The notes beneath the pieces are model-generated. The model did no database searches and was not told the DNA's origin. It saw nothing but the letters and a program-made list of their open reading frames with translations. Positions 9,949 to 19,847 of a stretch of 64,000 nucleotides of DNA are shown here, piece after piece (within the stretch, counting starts at the first letter, position 1; each line of letters opens with the position of its first letter). The stretch is from Mesorhizobium sp. LHD-90. GTDB taxonomy: Bacteria > Pseudomonadota > Alphaproteobacteria > Rhizobiales > Rhizobiaceae. A program made the position numbers and the translations under genes. The DNA lies in the NCBI RefSeq assembly GCF_030929505.1, contig NZ_JAVFVV010000002.1, forward strand, positions 1-64,000. Direction: 5' to 3'.

Positions 9949-10992
9949 ATGGACGACCTCTTGTACGGGCAGCGAAACAAGCGCGGTGACTGGGCTCCGA
10001 ACGAACCCGCGGCGACGGCGCCGCTTTTCGTCTTTCCACCGCAGCCGTTGAAGCTGCTGCGGTGGCTGCCGCACTACTTCTTCCCCTACAATCTGCTGTT
10101 CGCCGCCTCGGCGGTGGCATGGTGGCATCTGGCGCTGCCGGACGTCGAGACGATGCAGACCTTGTCCTGGAGCTGGATCGTCAGGCTGTTCTTCATAAAC
10201 GCCGTGGCCGTGTTCCTGTTCTACGGCGCTTTCGAACTGAAGCTCTACATCCGGCGCTCGCAGGGCAACCGCTTCAAGTACGACTGCAAGTTCCCAGCCG
10301 ACCAGCGGTCGAAGGTGTTCGTGTTCGAGCGACAGAACCTCGACAACATGATGCGGACCTTCGGGACCGGCCTGCCGATCTGGACCGGCATTCAGGTGGC
10401 CGTGCTCATGGCCTACGCCAACGGATGGGTCCCGTGGCTGACCTTCGCGGAGCACCCCGTCTATCTGTTTTGCCTGGCGTTGGTGGTCCCTGTCATCCAC
10501 GAGACGCACTTCTTCCTGCTCCATCGTGCGATCCACTGGGGGCCGCTCTACAAGTGGGTCCACTCCGTTCACCACAATTCGGTGAACCCTTCCCCGTGGT
10601 CTTCGCTGTCCATGCACCCGGTGGAGCAGTTCTTCTACCTGGGGACCATGTTCTGGCACCTGCTCATCCCGTCGAATCCGATCATTGCCCTCTACCAGCT
10701 ACATGTCGCCGGCTTCGGCGCCATTCCCGGTCATGTCGGCTTCGACAAGGTGGAAATTACCGACAGAACCGGCTTCGATAGCCACGCCTACATCCATCAC
10801 CTTCACCACAAGTATTTCGAAGTGAACTACGGCGACGGTCTGATCCCCTTCGATCGGTGGTTCGGCACGTTCCATGACGGCAGCAAGGATGGCGAGCGCC
10901 AGATGCAGGAGCGCTACCAGAAGAAAAAGGCCCGCATGAATGCCAAGGCGGAAGCGCTCAAGCGCAAGCAATCCACCGGCGCCGAGGTGTGA
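9949..10992 (+). CDS. Sterol desaturase / fatty acid hydroxylase superfamily membrane protein
   Basis: This 347-residue integral membrane protein has the eight-histidine di-iron pattern of the superfamily: HETHFFLLH at 184-192, HSVHH at 205-209 and HHLHH at 283-287. Hydrophobic segments lie near 45-65, 78-98, 140-160, 170-190 and 225-265. Such enzymes use O2 to hydroxylate or desaturate sterols, carotenoids or acyl chains; the substrate here cannot be told. The C-terminus is a charged Lys/Arg/Gln helix. ATG 9949 has AAAGG 8 bases upstream; an earlier TTG (9934) is less likely. Confidence 0.88.
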   Translation: MDDLLYGQRNKRGDWAPNEPAATAPLFVFPPQPLKLLRWLPHYFFPYNLLFAASAVAWWHLALPDVETMQTLSWSWIVRLFFINAVAVFLFYGAFELKLYIRRSQGNRFKYDCKFPADQRSKVFVFERQNLDNMMRTFGTGLPIWTGIQVAVLMAYANGWVPWLTFAEHPVYLFCLALVVPVIHETHFFLLHRAIHWGPLYKWVHSVHHNSVNPSPWSSLSMHPVEQFFYLGTMFWHLLIPSNPIIALYQLHVAGFGAIPGHVGFDKVEITDRTGFDSHAYIHHLHHKYFEVNYGDGLIPFDRWFGTFHDGSKDGERQMQERYQKKKARMNAKAEALKRKQSTGAEV

Positions 10993-11065
10993 GATGCCGG
11001 ATTGGGTCGGTCCGTTCGGGGCTGCGGAGCCGTCCTGACGGCTTCGGCAGACGGAGCGCGTTCGG

Positions 11066-11695
11066 CTACGCCGCCACCAGCGCCTTGACGCCGTCGGCGA
11101 CGAACTGCACCGCCAAGGCCGCCAGGATGACGCCGAGCAGGCGCGTCAGGATCGAGCGGCCGGTCTGACCGAGGAAGCGGTCGACGCGTTCTGCAAGCAC
11201 GAAGACGAGATAAGTCAGTCCCAGGCAGACCAGGATGATGCCGACCAGAGCGGACTTTGCCGCGATCCCCTGAAAACTGCCGGAAAGCAGCACCGTCGCC
11301 GAGATCGCGCCCGGTCCGGCGATCAGCGGGATCGCGAGGGGAAAGGCGGCGATGTCCTGGATGTGATCCCTGGTGACCGCCACGTCAGCGCTTTTCTCCT
11401 TCCGGTCCTGGCGGCGCTCGAACACCATCTCGAAGGCAATGTAGAAAAGCAGCAGCCCGCCGGCGACGCGGAAGGCGGGCAGCGTGATGCCCAGCCCGCT
11501 CAGAACCACCGCACCCGCGATGGCGAACAGGATCATGATCGCGGAGGCGATCATGGTGGCGCGAACCGAGACCTGCGTTCGCTGCTCGCGGGTCATGCCG
11601 CGCGTCACGGCCAGGAACAGCGGCGCCAGCCCGGGCGGATCGATCGTCACCAGGATCGTCAGGAACGCGTTGAAGATGCCGTCATAGCTCGGCAT
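11066..11695 (-). CDS. MarC family integral membrane protein
   Basis: This 209-residue protein has about six hydrophobic segments and the MarC-family landmarks: an N-terminal FLTILVTIDPPGLAPLF, a central FRVAGGLLLFYIAFEM, and FPLAIPLIAGPGAIS around residues 117-131. The family is inner-membrane and of uncertain function; the name comes from the E. coli mar locus, but a direct role in drug resistance is not supported. It is convergent with the hydroxylase gene and co-directional with the CPBP gene. Confidence 0.9.
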   Translation of the reverse strand: MPSYDGIFNAFLTILVTIDPPGLAPLFLAVTRGMTREQRTQVSVRATMIASAIMILFAIAGAVVLSGLGITLPAFRVAGGLLLFYIAFEMVFERRQDRKEKSADVAVTRDHIQDIAAFPLAIPLIAGPGAISATVLLSGSFQGIAAKSALVGIILVCLGLTYLVFVLAERVDRFLGQTGRSILTRLLGVILAALAVQFVADGVKALVAA

Positions 11696-11762
11696 GTGAG
11701 ACCCCTCCCGCCCTTGCCTGCGAGAGGTTAGCCCGGCCCCGCGCGCGGCGCCAGCACGGCTT

Positions 11763-12824
11763 TCAACGGGCGGGCGTTTCCGCCGCGACCCCGGTCCGGT
11801 ATTCCGCCGGCTGCGGGGATTTCAGCCGCAGGGGCGAGCCCTTCAGCAGCAGCAGCGCCAGAATGGCCGCCATCATGACGATTTGCAGCAAGCCGCCGAT
11901 CGCCGCATCGGAGATCGTCCACGACGGATCGTCGACGCTCGGCGTGGCGAAGAAGGCGAGGGCCTGCCCCGGCGGCCCTGCGGTGACGAAGAGGAAGGCG
12001 ACCAGATTGTTGGCGAAATGCATGCCCATGGCCGCACCGAGATTGCCGGTCGCCTTCACCAGAAGCACTGCGCCCATGGCGAACAGGAAGATGGAGAAGA
12101 TGACGGCCGCGTTCATCCATGGCTGCGCGTCCGGAAACCAGTGCGCCAGGGCGAAGAGAAGGGCAGGGGCGACGGCCCACACCCATGGCGAGCGGAATCG
12201 CTGCGCCAGGGTCTGCATAAGATAACCCCGAAACAGCACTTCCTCGGCCGAGGTCTGGATCAATAGAACGACCAGAGCGATCGGCAGGGCGATGAGCCAG
12301 GTGACAGGCGAAATGCCGGTCGCCGTCAGTTTCGGCTCGGTGAGGAGCGTGACGAGGCTGATGAGGACGGCCACGATCAGCGTCGCCAGCAGCGCTCGCC
12401 AGAAATCGCCGCCGGCGATCCGGCTCTCTGCGCCGAACAGCGTTGCAAGGCGGCGCCGGTGGACAAGGCGCACCGCCAGCCATACGCCCGGCCAGATGCA
12501 GCCGACCGTCAGGATCGCCGCCACCAGGCCCGCGCGCGATTCTGCGAAGGCGAAGAAGGCGTTGCCGCTGGACCGCGGCGCCCATTGCGCCGGCAGCCAG
12601 CCGAAGTGCAGGGCATAGGCGCCGCCTGCCATGAGCGCGAACGTTCCGGCGAACCAGACCGCGAGGATTATGCACAGGCCGATCAGGATGCGGGGCAGGG
12701 AGTTGCGGCCCTTCGACGCCTGCTCGACGAAGGCGTGGAAACGTTCGGAGCTGTCTTGGCTCGTGGACTGCACGTATTTTCCCTCGCCCCGGTCGCATGG
12801 TTGCATCTTAGCCGGTGATAACAT
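11763..12824 (-). CDS. CPBP family intramembrane glutamic endopeptidase
   Basis: The 353-residue product is multi-spanning. The motif block is complete: EEVLFRG at 194-200, FALAH with His228, and HFANN at 269-273. These are the catalytic Glu/Arg/His/Asn positions of the CPBP (Abi, CAAX-like) proteases. Bacterial members process or bind membrane peptides, or confer bacteriocin immunity; the target here is unknown. A long hydrophilic N-terminus precedes the first membrane segment near residue 45. The start is uncertain: ATG 12824 has no good ribosome binding site, and an in-frame ATG at 12806 is an alternative. It is divergent from gyrA. Confidence 0.85.
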   Translation of the reverse strand: MLSPAKMQPCDRGEGKYVQSTSQDSSERFHAFVEQASKGRNSLPRILIGLCIILAVWFAGTFALMAGGAYALHFGWLPAQWAPRSSGNAFFAFAESRAGLVAAILTVGCIWPGVWLAVRLVHRRRLATLFGAESRIAGGDFWRALLATLIVAVLISLVTLLTEPKLTATGISPVTWLIALPIALVVLLIQTSAEEVLFRGYLMQTLAQRFRSPWVWAVAPALLFALAHWFPDAQPWMNAAVIFSIFLFAMGAVLLVKATGNLGAAMGMHFANNLVAFLFVTAGPPGQALAFFATPSVDDPSWTISDAAIGGLLQIVMMAAILALLLLKGSPLRLKSPQPAEYRTGVAAETPAR

Positions 12825-12898
12825 ACCGAAGCATTGGAGAAGACGCCGCCGATCCTATATAAGCGGCTTACGAATCCCCTCATAGATAGCGATCCGAT

Positions 12899-15682
12899 TT
12901 GACCGACCAGAATATTCCGCGCGGGCCTGACGACCCATCCGGCATCGAGCCGATCTCCATCATCGAGGAGATGCAGCGCTCTTATCTCGACTATGCGATG
13001 AGCGTCATCGTCAGCCGCGCGTTGCCGGACGTTCGCGACGGCCTGAAGCCGGTGCACCGCCGCATCCTCTTCGCCTCGCATGAGAGCGGCTATCACTGGA
13101 ACCGCAAATACGTGAAGTCGGCGCGCCCAGTCGCCGATGTGATGGGTAAGTACCATCCGCATGGCGACGCCTCGATCTACGACGCGCTGGTTCGCATGGC
13201 GCAGGATTGGTCGATGCGCGTGCCGCTCATCGACGGCCAGGGCAATTTCGGCTCGATCGACGGCGATCCGCCGGCGGCGATGCGTTACACCGAATCGCGC
13301 CTCACCAAGGTCGCCCACGAGATTCTCGAGGATATCGACAAGGAGACCGTCGATTTCCAGGACACCTACGACGCCTCAGGGCAGGAGCCGAAGGTTCTGC
13401 CTGCCCGTTTCCCCAATCTTCTCGTCAACGGTTCCGGCGGCATCGCTGTCGGCATGGCGACGAACATCCCGCCGCACAATCTCGTCGAAGTCGTCAACGC
13501 CTGCATCGCGCTGATCGACAATCCGGCGATCGACCTGCCGGACCTGATGGAGATCATCCCCGGGCCGGACTTCCCGACCGGCGGCATCATCCTCGGCCGC
13601 TCCGGCATCTACAACGCCTACGCCACCGGCCGCGGCTCGATCGTCATGCGCGGCAAGGTGCATGTCGAGGAGATCCGCGGCGACCGCGAGGCGATCATCG
13701 TCACCGAGGTCCCTTTCCAGGTGAACAAGGCGACGATGCAGGAGAAGATGGCCGAACTGGTGCGCGACAAGCGCATCGAGGGCATCTCCGACATCCGCGA
13801 CGAGAGCGACCGCCAGGGCTACCGCGTCGTTATCGAGCTGAAGCGCGACGCTAATGCCGAGGTCATCCTCAACCAGCTCTACCGCTTCACGCCGCTGCAG
13901 ACCTCGTTCGGCGCCAATGTGGTGGCGCTGAACGGCGGCAAGCCGGAAGTGCTGACGCTGATCGACATGCTGAAGGCCTTCGTCGCCTTCCGCGAGGAGG
14001 TGATCAGCCGGCGCACCAAATACCTGCTGCGCAAGGCGCGCGACCGCGCCCACATCCTCGTCGGCCTGGCGATTGCCGTCGCCAATATCGACGAGGTCAT
14101 CAAGGTGATCCGCAACGCCTCCGACCCGGCTTCGGCACGCGAGCAGTTGATGACGCGGCGCTGGCCGGCGGCCGACGTCGAGGCGCTGATCCGGCTGATC
14201 GACGACCCGCGCCACCGCATCAACGACGACGGCACCTACAATCTCTCGGAAGAGCAGGCGCGCGCCATCCTCGCCCTGCAACTGTCGCGCCTCACCGCGC
14301 TCGGCCGCGACGAGATCGCCGACGAACTCAACGAGATCGGCGCGGAGATCACTGATTTCCTAGATATATTGTCGTCGCGGGCGCGCATCATGCAGATCGT
14401 CAAGGACGAACTGACCGCCGTTCGCGACGAGTTCGGCACGCCGCGCCGCACCGAGATCACCGACGCCGGCTCCGACATGGAGGACGAGGATCTCATCCAG
14501 CGCGAGGATATGGTCGTCACCGTAACCCATGAGGGCTACATCAAGCGTGTGCCACTGTCGCTCTACCGGGCGCAGAATCGCGGCGGCAAGGGCCGCTCCG
14601 GCATGTCCACGAAGGATACCGACTTCGTCACCCGGCTTTTCGTCGCCAACACGCATACGCCGATCCTGTTCTTCTCCTCGCGCGGCATCGTCTACAAGGA
14701 GAAGGTCTGGCGGCTGCCGATCGGCAATCCGCAGTCGCGCGGCAAGGCGCTGATCAACCTCCTGCCGATCGAAAGCGGCGACCGCATCACCGCCATCCTG
14801 CCGCTGCCGGACGAGTCCGAGTGGGATAAGCTGCACGTCATGTTCGCGACGACGCGCGGAACCGTTCGCCGCAACGATCTCTCCGACTTCGCCGACGTCA
14901 GGCGCAATGGCAAGATCGCGATGAAGTTCGACGAGGAGGGCGACACCATCCTTGCGGTCGAAACCTGCACCGAGAACGACGACGTGCTGCTCACGGCCGA
15001 TTCAGGCCTGTGCATCCGGTTCCCAGTGACTGATGTGCGCGTGTTCCAGAGCCGCGGCTCGCAAGGCGTTCGCGGCATCAAGCTCGGCGAGGACGATCGC
15101 GCTATCTCGATGTCCATCATTGAGCATGTCGAGGCATCGCCCGCCGAGCGTGCTGCCTATCTGAAGCGCGCGACGGCCGAGCGCCGGGCGGCTTCGTCCG
15201 ACAGCGCCGAGGAGGACATATCACTCACCAACGAGGAGGTCGGCGAGGAGACGGATCTCTCCGACGAGCGATACGAGGAGCTGAAGGCTCACGAGCAGTT
15301 CGTGCTGACCGTGACCGAATACGGCTACGGCAAGCGCTCGTCGTCCTACGATTTCCGCCTCACCAATCGGGGCGGCAAGGGCATCCGCGCCACCGACGTG
15401 TCGCGCACCGCCGAGATCGGAAAGCTGGTAGCTACCTTCCCGGTAGCGCAGGAGGACCAGATCATGCTGGTCTCCGATGGCGGAACGGTCATCCGCGTGC
15501 CGGTGCACGATATCCGTATCGCCAGCCGCGCCACTAAGGGCGTCACCATCTTCAATACCGCCGAGGACGAGAAGGTGGTGTCGGTCGAGCGCATCTCCGA
15601 GCCCCAGGCGGATGAGGATGAGACCGGGCCGGCCGAAGCAGGCGCCGCAGAGCCGCCCTCCGAGCCTTCGCCGGAAGAATAG
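12899..15682 (+). CDS. gyrA: DNA gyrase subunit A
   Basis: GyrA cuts and rejoins DNA as part of the A2B2 gyrase that introduces negative supercoils. The 927-residue protein has the catalytic Tyr130 in [10 protein letters not shown], the quinolone-resistance-determining region at about 80-125 ([12 protein letters not shown] and [12 protein letters not shown]), and a C-terminal beta-pinwheel with NRGGKGRSG as GyrA box and a second NRGGKGI copy. The position equal to E. coli Ser83 is Ala91, with Asp95 kept. An acidic insert lies between blades near residues 750-790. The TTG start is accepted because the N-terminus then matches rhizobial GyrA. Confidence 0.96.
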   Translation: MTDQNIPRGPDDPSGIEPISIIEEMQRSYLDYAMSVIVSRALPDVRDGLKPVHRRILFASHESGYHWNRKYVKSARPVADVMGKYHPHGDASIYDALVRMAQDWSMRVPLIDGQGNFGSIDGDPPAAMRYTESRLTKVAHEILEDIDKETVDFQDTYDASGQEPKVLPARFPNLLVNGSGGIAVGMATNIPPHNLVEVVNACIALIDNPAIDLPDLMEIIPGPDFPTGGIILGRSGIYNAYATGRGSIVMRGKVHVEEIRGDREAIIVTEVPFQVNKATMQEKMAELVRDKRIEGISDIRDESDRQGYRVVIELKRDANAEVILNQLYRFTPLQTSFGANVVALNGGKPEVLTLIDMLKAFVAFREEVISRRTKYLLRKARDRAHILVGLAIAVANIDEVIKVIRNASDPASAREQLMTRRWPAADVEALIRLIDDPRHRINDDGTYNLSEEQARAILALQLSRLTALGRDEIADELNEIGAEITDFLDILSSRARIMQIVKDELTAVRDEFGTPRRTEITDAGSDMEDEDLIQREDMVVTVTHEGYIKRVPLSLYRAQNRGGKGRSGMSTKDTDFVTRLFVANTHTPILFFSSRGIVYKEKVWRLPIGNPQSRGKALINLLPIESGDRITAILPLPDESEWDKLHVMFATTRGTVRRNDLSDFADVRRNGKIAMKFDEEGDTILAVETCTENDDVLLTADSGLCIRFPVTDVRVFQSRGSQGVRGIKLGEDDRAISMSIIEHVEASPAERAAYLKRATAERRAASSDSAEEDISLTNEEVGEETDLSDERYEELKAHEQFVLTVTEYGYGKRSSSYDFRLTNRGGKGIRATDVSRTAEIGKLVATFPVAQEDQIMLVSDGGTVIRVPVHDIRIASRATKGVTIFNTAEDEKVVSVERISEPQADEDETGPAEAGAAEPPSEPSPEE

Positions 15683-15689
15683 GGCATCG

Positions 15690-15712
15690 CGGCGCGGCGG
15701 CTTGCCGCGCCG
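15690..15712 (+). terminator. GC-rich hairpin after gyrA
   Basis: CGGCGCGG (15690-15697) pairs with CCGCGCCG (15705-15712) seven bases after the gyrA stop. There is no clear T tract, so it is a weak terminator or an mRNA-stabilising stem. Confidence 0.35.
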
Positions 15713-15878
15713 TTCCCCCTCTGCGTCGGGCAAGCCGCGCTATCAGGTTCGGCGACGTCAACGGCCTGTTACGCGTGCCTGTGCGTGGCGCATTCCGCCT
15801 GTTACAGTCGCCTTCTACGACAGGACCAACCGGTTTCGCGGACGCACCGCGTCTGCTCGCCGGCAGAACGGAGCGTCC

Positions 15879-17219
15879 ATGGCCGAGGAAACCGGGCGGG
15901 CAGACGGTGAGGATGGCGTGGAGCTTACCGTCGACGACGCCGTCGACATGGCGGTCGAGCTGATGCGCAAGAAGCAGCTTAAAGGCGCCGCGGAAATCCT
16001 TGAAAGCGTTCTGGAAATCGAGCCGCGACGGGCAGACGTCCTGAATTTTCTCGGCGTAGTGCGCTTTCACCTCGACGGCCCGCAAAAAAGCGTCGAGATC
16101 CTGAAGCAGGCCGCAGAGATCGCCCCGGCGCATGCCGGCATCCGCAACAATCTGGGCAATGCCTATGTCGAACTTGGCGATACCGACGCAGCGGTCGCCG
16201 CCTACGACAAGGCGATCGAGATCGACCCCAATCTGGCGGACCCCTACGCCAATCTCGCCGCGATCGTGAAATATGCTGGCAACGACGGCTTTGCCGAAAA
16301 GCTGCTGCGCAAGGCGATCGACATAAATCCCGAATTCGGGGTGGCGCACCAGAATCTCGCCGCCATCCTGCTCGACACCGGCCGGGCGCGCGAGGCCATC
16401 GACTATTTCTGGAAGGCCACCGTGCACCTGCCCGACAAGGGCGTGCCGGCGCATTTTCTGGCGCTGGCCTACTGGTTCGCCGGGCTGAAGGACCTCGCCA
16501 TCGACTTCGTCAAGAAATGGGCGGACGCCAATCCGAACGACGCGCAGGCCCAGCACATGCGGGCGTCGATGACCGGCGAGAACGTGCCGGACCGGGCGTC
16601 GGACATTTATGTGAGCAAGCTGTTCGACCAGTTCGCCAGTTCCTTCGACGCCAAGCTGGACAGCCTGGACTATCGCGCCCCCGAACTGGTCGGTGCCGCT
16701 GTCGCCACCGCGGCGGGCGAAAGAAACGGCCTCGCCATCCTCGACGCCGGCTGCGGCACGGGCAAATGCGCGAAATATTTCCGGCCATATGCGCGTTCGT
16801 TGGTCGGTGTCGACCTTTCGGGCGGCATGCTGAGGAACGCTAACAAGCTAGGCCTCTACGACGATCTTCAGCAGGCGGAACTGACGGCGTTTCTGGCCGC
16901 GCGCCCGGACGCCTACGACGTGATCGCCTCGGCTGACACGCTTTGCTATTTCGGCCGATTGCAGGAGTTTTCGGCAGCAGGGGCGTCGGCGCTGCGCGGA
17001 GACGCCGCACTGGTCTTCACGGTCGAGGCGCTCGGCGCTGAGGTACAGGAGGATTTCCAACTGGCCGTGAACGGGCGATACGCCCACGCCGAGTCTTATG
17101 TAAGAAGATGTCTGGAAGACGTCGGTCTGGACGTTGAGCGTTGTGTGCGCGAAAAACTGAGAAGCGAGAACGCCGAGCCAGTGATCGGCCTTGTCGTCAC
17201 GGCGCGAAAGCGGCCCTGA
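15879..17219 (+). CDS. TPR-repeat SAM-dependent methyltransferase
   Basis: The 446-residue fusion has two parts. Residues about 20-230 form tetratricopeptide repeats, for example AHAGIRNNLGNAYVELGDTD and AVAAYDKAIEIDPNLADPYA. Residues about 245-446 form a class I methyltransferase with motif I ILDAGCGTGKCAKYF at 287-301, followed by VGVDLSGGML and DVIASADTLCYFG. The substrate is unknown; the TPR part probably selects a protein partner. ATG 15879 is chosen because GGAG lies 5 bases upstream, although the frame is open further upstream into gyrA. It has no signal peptide. Confidence 0.88.
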   Translation: MAEETGRADGEDGVELTVDDAVDMAVELMRKKQLKGAAEILESVLEIEPRRADVLNFLGVVRFHLDGPQKSVEILKQAAEIAPAHAGIRNNLGNAYVELGDTDAAVAAYDKAIEIDPNLADPYANLAAIVKYAGNDGFAEKLLRKAIDINPEFGVAHQNLAAILLDTGRAREAIDYFWKATVHLPDKGVPAHFLALAYWFAGLKDLAIDFVKKWADANPNDAQAQHMRASMTGENVPDRASDIYVSKLFDQFASSFDAKLDSLDYRAPELVGAAVATAAGERNGLAILDAGCGTGKCAKYFRPYARSLVGVDLSGGMLRNANKLGLYDDLQQAELTAFLAARPDAYDVIASADTLCYFGRLQEFSAAGASALRGDAALVFTVEALGAEVQEDFQLAVNGRYAHAESYVRRCLEDVGLDVERCVREKLRSENAEPVIGLVVTARKRP

Positions 17220-17231
17220 GCGCAGCGAATT

Positions 17232-17375
17232 CTAGCGCGAGCGGTGCGCGCCAAAACCCTGGTTCTGGCTGGCGCGACTTTCGACCTTGATGCGCTCTGC
17301 TTCCTCGCGAAGCCCGAATACGGTCCCGATCAGCATTGCGAGAGTCATGGCGACGGCGAGCATGGTGATCATCAT
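17232..17375 (-). CDS. Small single-span membrane protein, 47 residues
   Basis: A short gene reading MMITMLAVAMTLAMLIGTVF then GLREEAERIKVES and ending in GFGAHRSR. It has one hydrophobic segment at residues 3-20 followed by a charged helix. An AGGAG sits 8 bases upstream of the first ATG, which strongly favours real translation. It converges with the methyltransferase gene (stops 12 bases apart) and diverges from coaD. No known family was recognised. Confidence 0.65.
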   Translation of the reverse strand: MMITMLAVAMTLAMLIGTVFGLREEAERIKVESRASQNQGFGAHRSR

Positions 17376-17642
17376 GGCGGTTTTCTCCTGCTGCCTTAAC
17401 GCAGTTCTCTGTGCTTTGGTTTCTTCTTATATGGGTACCGACTTCGCCGGGCGCCGGTGAAGCTTTCGTGAACAGTGCGTCATCGGGCCGGTTTTCGGTC
17501 CAAGGTTGGTGAACAATTTGTTGCCGCGACGCGTCCGGATTCTTCTCGCCGCATAAAGACGTTTCGAAACGGCCGGCCGTGACTTGCACAAGCAGCCTGG
17601 CCGAATTGCCTTTGCGTCGGCGTCCCGCTAGAAGCGGCGGCC

Positions 17643-18143
17643 ATGACCGAACGCATCGCCATCTACGCCGGCTCCTTCGACCCGCTGACCAACGGCCATC
17701 TCGACGTGCTGAAGGCGTCGCTGGCCGTGGCGGACGTGGTCCATGCCGCGATCGGCATCCATCCTGGCAAGAAGCCTCTGTTTTCCTTCGAGGAACGCGT
17801 CGACCTGATCACGGCCGCCGCAAGGGCTGAACTGGGCAAGAGCGCCGACCGCATAAGGGTCGTGTCGTTCGACGGGCTGGTCATCGACGCCGCCCACAAG
17901 GTCGGTGCCTCGATCATGATCCGCGGCCTGCGCGACGGCACCGATCTCGACTACGAGATGCAGATGGCGGGCATGAACGAGACCATGGCGCCCGATCTGC
18001 AGACCGTTTTCTTGCCCGCGAGCCCGTCGGTACGCACCATTACCGCCACACTTGTGCGGCAGATCGCGTCGATGGGCGGCGACATCAGGCCGTTCGTTCC
18101 CGCCGCGGTCGCCGGCGCGCTCAGGCAGAAATTCGCGACGTAA
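17643..18143 (+). CDS. coaD: Phosphopantetheine adenylyltransferase
   Basis: CoaD transfers AMP from ATP to 4'-phosphopantetheine, the penultimate step of coenzyme A synthesis, in the cytoplasm. The 166-residue protein has the nucleotidyltransferase motif [14 protein letters not shown] (residues 10-23), the [14 protein letters not shown] block near 92-105, and the C-terminal [19 protein letters not shown] (TATLVR in place of the common SSTLVR). The length is usual. It is followed by two cyclophilin genes in the same direction. Confidence 0.96.
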   Translation: MTERIAIYAGSFDPLTNGHLDVLKASLAVADVVHAAIGIHPGKKPLFSFEERVDLITAAARAELGKSADRIRVVSFDGLVIDAAHKVGASIMIRGLRDGTDLDYEMQMAGMNETMAPDLQTVFLPASPSVRTITATLVRQIASMGGDIRPFVPAAVAGALRQKFAT

Positions 18144-18167
18144 CCAGGAATCCGGAGAAGGTCTTCG

Positions 18168-18761
18168 ATGCTGTCAAAACTCTCTCGCCGGCAGTTCGCC
18201 GCCTTGCTGGCCGTTATCGGCTCGTTGGCGTTCCTTGCTCCCGCCCAGGCGGCCGAGCCGGAAAACACCATGATCGTCACGCTGAAGGACGGCGACGTCA
18301 CCATCGCGCTTCGGCCCGACCTCGCACCCAAGCACGTGAATCAGATCAAGGCGCTGGTGCGCGAGGGCGCCTATGACAATGTCGCTTTCCACCGCGTCAT
18401 CGACGGGTTCATGGCGCAGACTGGCGACGTGCAGTTCGGCGACATGAATGACGGCTATGACGCCGGCGCCGCCGGCACCGGCGGTTCGGACAAGCCGGAC
18501 CTGCCGGCCGAGTTCTCCAGCGAGCCCTATGTTCGCGGCGTCGTCGGCATGGCGCGGGCGCAGAATCCTGATTCCGCCAATTCGCAGTTCTTCATCATGT
18601 TCGCGCCCAATCCCGGCCTCGACGGCCAGTACACGGTGGTGGGTACCGTCGAGAGCGGCATGGAGCTGGTGGACAAGATAAAAAAGGGCGACGCGGATCA
18701 GAACGGGGTTGTCAGCGAACCCGACCGCATGCTGAAAGTCCGCATCGCCTCGGATAAGTAA
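18168..18761 (+). CDS. Peptidyl-prolyl cis-trans isomerase, exported cyclophilin
   Basis: This 197-residue protein has a signal peptide of about 27 residues (LLAVIGSLAFLAPAQAAEPE) and a bacterial cyclophilin domain. The domain shows VAFHRVIDGFMAQTGDVQFG, ANSQFFIMFAPNPGLDGQYT and VVGTVESGMELVDKIKKGD. It should speed proline isomerisation of periplasmic proteins. The neighbouring gene encodes a close cytoplasmic paralogue without a signal peptide, which suggests a tandem duplication with different destinations. Confidence 0.94.
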   Translation: MLSKLSRRQFAALLAVIGSLAFLAPAQAAEPENTMIVTLKDGDVTIALRPDLAPKHVNQIKALVREGAYDNVAFHRVIDGFMAQTGDVQFGDMNDGYDAGAAGTGGSDKPDLPAEFSSEPYVRGVVGMARAQNPDSANSQFFIMFAPNPGLDGQYTVVGTVESGMELVDKIKKGDADQNGVVSEPDRMLKVRIASDK

Positions 18762-18820
18762 GATCCGAACAGTCGCCGGCCGGCTAAGGTCGCGAAGCAT
18801 CAATCCAAAGGAAAGAAGTC

Positions 18821-19336
18821 ATGGCCGAGATCAAGGATCGCGAGCAGGCGCTCATCGTTGAAACCACCAAGGGGAAGGTCGTCATCGAGCTTTTCCCGGA
18901 CCTTGCGCCCGGCCACGTGGCGCGCATCAAGGAACTGGCGCGCGAGGGCGCCTATGACGGCGTGGTCTTCCACCGCGTCATCGACGGTTTCATGGCCCAG
19001 ACCGGCGACGTGAAGTTCGGCAAGTCGGATGGCGCATCCTTCAACCCGTCACATGCCGGCATGGGCGGCTCCGACAAGCCTGACCTCAAGGCGGAATTCT
19101 CCAACGTCAATCATGGCCGCGGCACCTGCTCGATGGCGCGGGCCCAGAACCCGAACTCCGCCAATTCGCAGTTCTTCATCTGCTTCGGCGATGCGGGCTT
19201 CCTCAATCGCCAGTACACGGTCTGGGGTCAGGTGATCGAGGGCATGGAGAACGTCGACAAGATCAAGCGCGGCGAGCCGGTCGTCGACCCGGACAAGATC
19301 GTCTCGATGAAGGTCGCGGCGGACGTGGCCGAATAG
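18821..19336 (+). CDS. Peptidyl-prolyl cis-trans isomerase, cytoplasmic cyclophilin
   Basis: This 171-residue cyclophilin has no signal peptide. The hallmark blocks VVFHRVIDGFMAQTGDVKFG, CSMARAQNPNSANSQFFICF and YTVWGQVIEGMENVDKIKRG are intact, so it is probably an active PpiB-like isomerase. Its start, ATG 18821, has AAAGGAA about 9 bases upstream. It is the paralogue of the upstream exported cyclophilin and lies 59 bases from it. Confidence 0.94.
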   Translation: MAEIKDREQALIVETTKGKVVIELFPDLAPGHVARIKELAREGAYDGVVFHRVIDGFMAQTGDVKFGKSDGASFNPSHAGMGGSDKPDLKAEFSNVNHGRGTCSMARAQNPNSANSQFFICFGDAGFLNRQYTVWGQVIEGMENVDKIKRGEPVVDPDKIVSMKVAADVAE

Positions 19337-19375
19337 CGCGCAGGCCGGCATCACCTGGACATTGGGAACGCGGCG

Positions 19376-19825
19376 ATGATGGGGCTGGTCTGGTCGCTGC
19401 TCGGCATATTGTCGGGCGCCTTCATCGCCGTCCAGGCGCCCATCAATTCGCAACTGGCGCGCGGTCTCGGACTGCCGGTCGCGGCCGCCGCCTTCTCGTT
19501 CCTGTCGGGCGCGGTGGTGCTTGGCGTCGTCACAGTTGCCTTCACCCGCTTCAACGACGTCTCGCTCGACTGGCGCGCTCCGGCGCCGTGGCTGTTCGTG
19601 GCCGGCGGCGTGCTCGGCGCCGCCTATGTCACGATCTCCACGCTGCTGATCCCGCGCATCGGCGCCGCCGCGCTGATGGCCTTCCTGGTTGCCGGGCAAC
19701 TGATCGCCGGCATGCTGCTCGACCGCATCGGCTTTCTCGGCATGGCCGTGCGCGAGATTTCGCTCGGCCGTATCGCCGGCGCGATGCTTCTGCTTGCCGG
19801 GGCGCTTCTGGTACGTTTGTACTGA
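19376..19825 (+). CDS. YdcZ/DUF606-type DMT superfamily membrane protein
   Basis: The 149-residue protein has about five membrane segments. It begins with GLVWSLLGILSGAFIAVQAP and NSQLARGLGLP, the signature of the DUF606 (YdcZ) branch of the drug/metabolite transporter superfamily. The length is that of a half-size DMT unit, so a dimer is likely. The substrate is unknown. A second ATG three bases downstream is possible. The next gene starts 22 bases after the stop. Confidence 0.85.
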   Translation: MMGLVWSLLGILSGAFIAVQAPINSQLARGLGLPVAAAAFSFLSGAVVLGVVTVAFTRFNDVSLDWRAPAPWLFVAGGVLGAAYVTISTLLIPRIGAAALMAFLVAGQLIAGMLLDRIGFLGMAVREISLGRIAGAMLLLAGALLVRLY

Positions 19826-19847
19826 AGCGGTGGTTGCGGAGCAGTCG

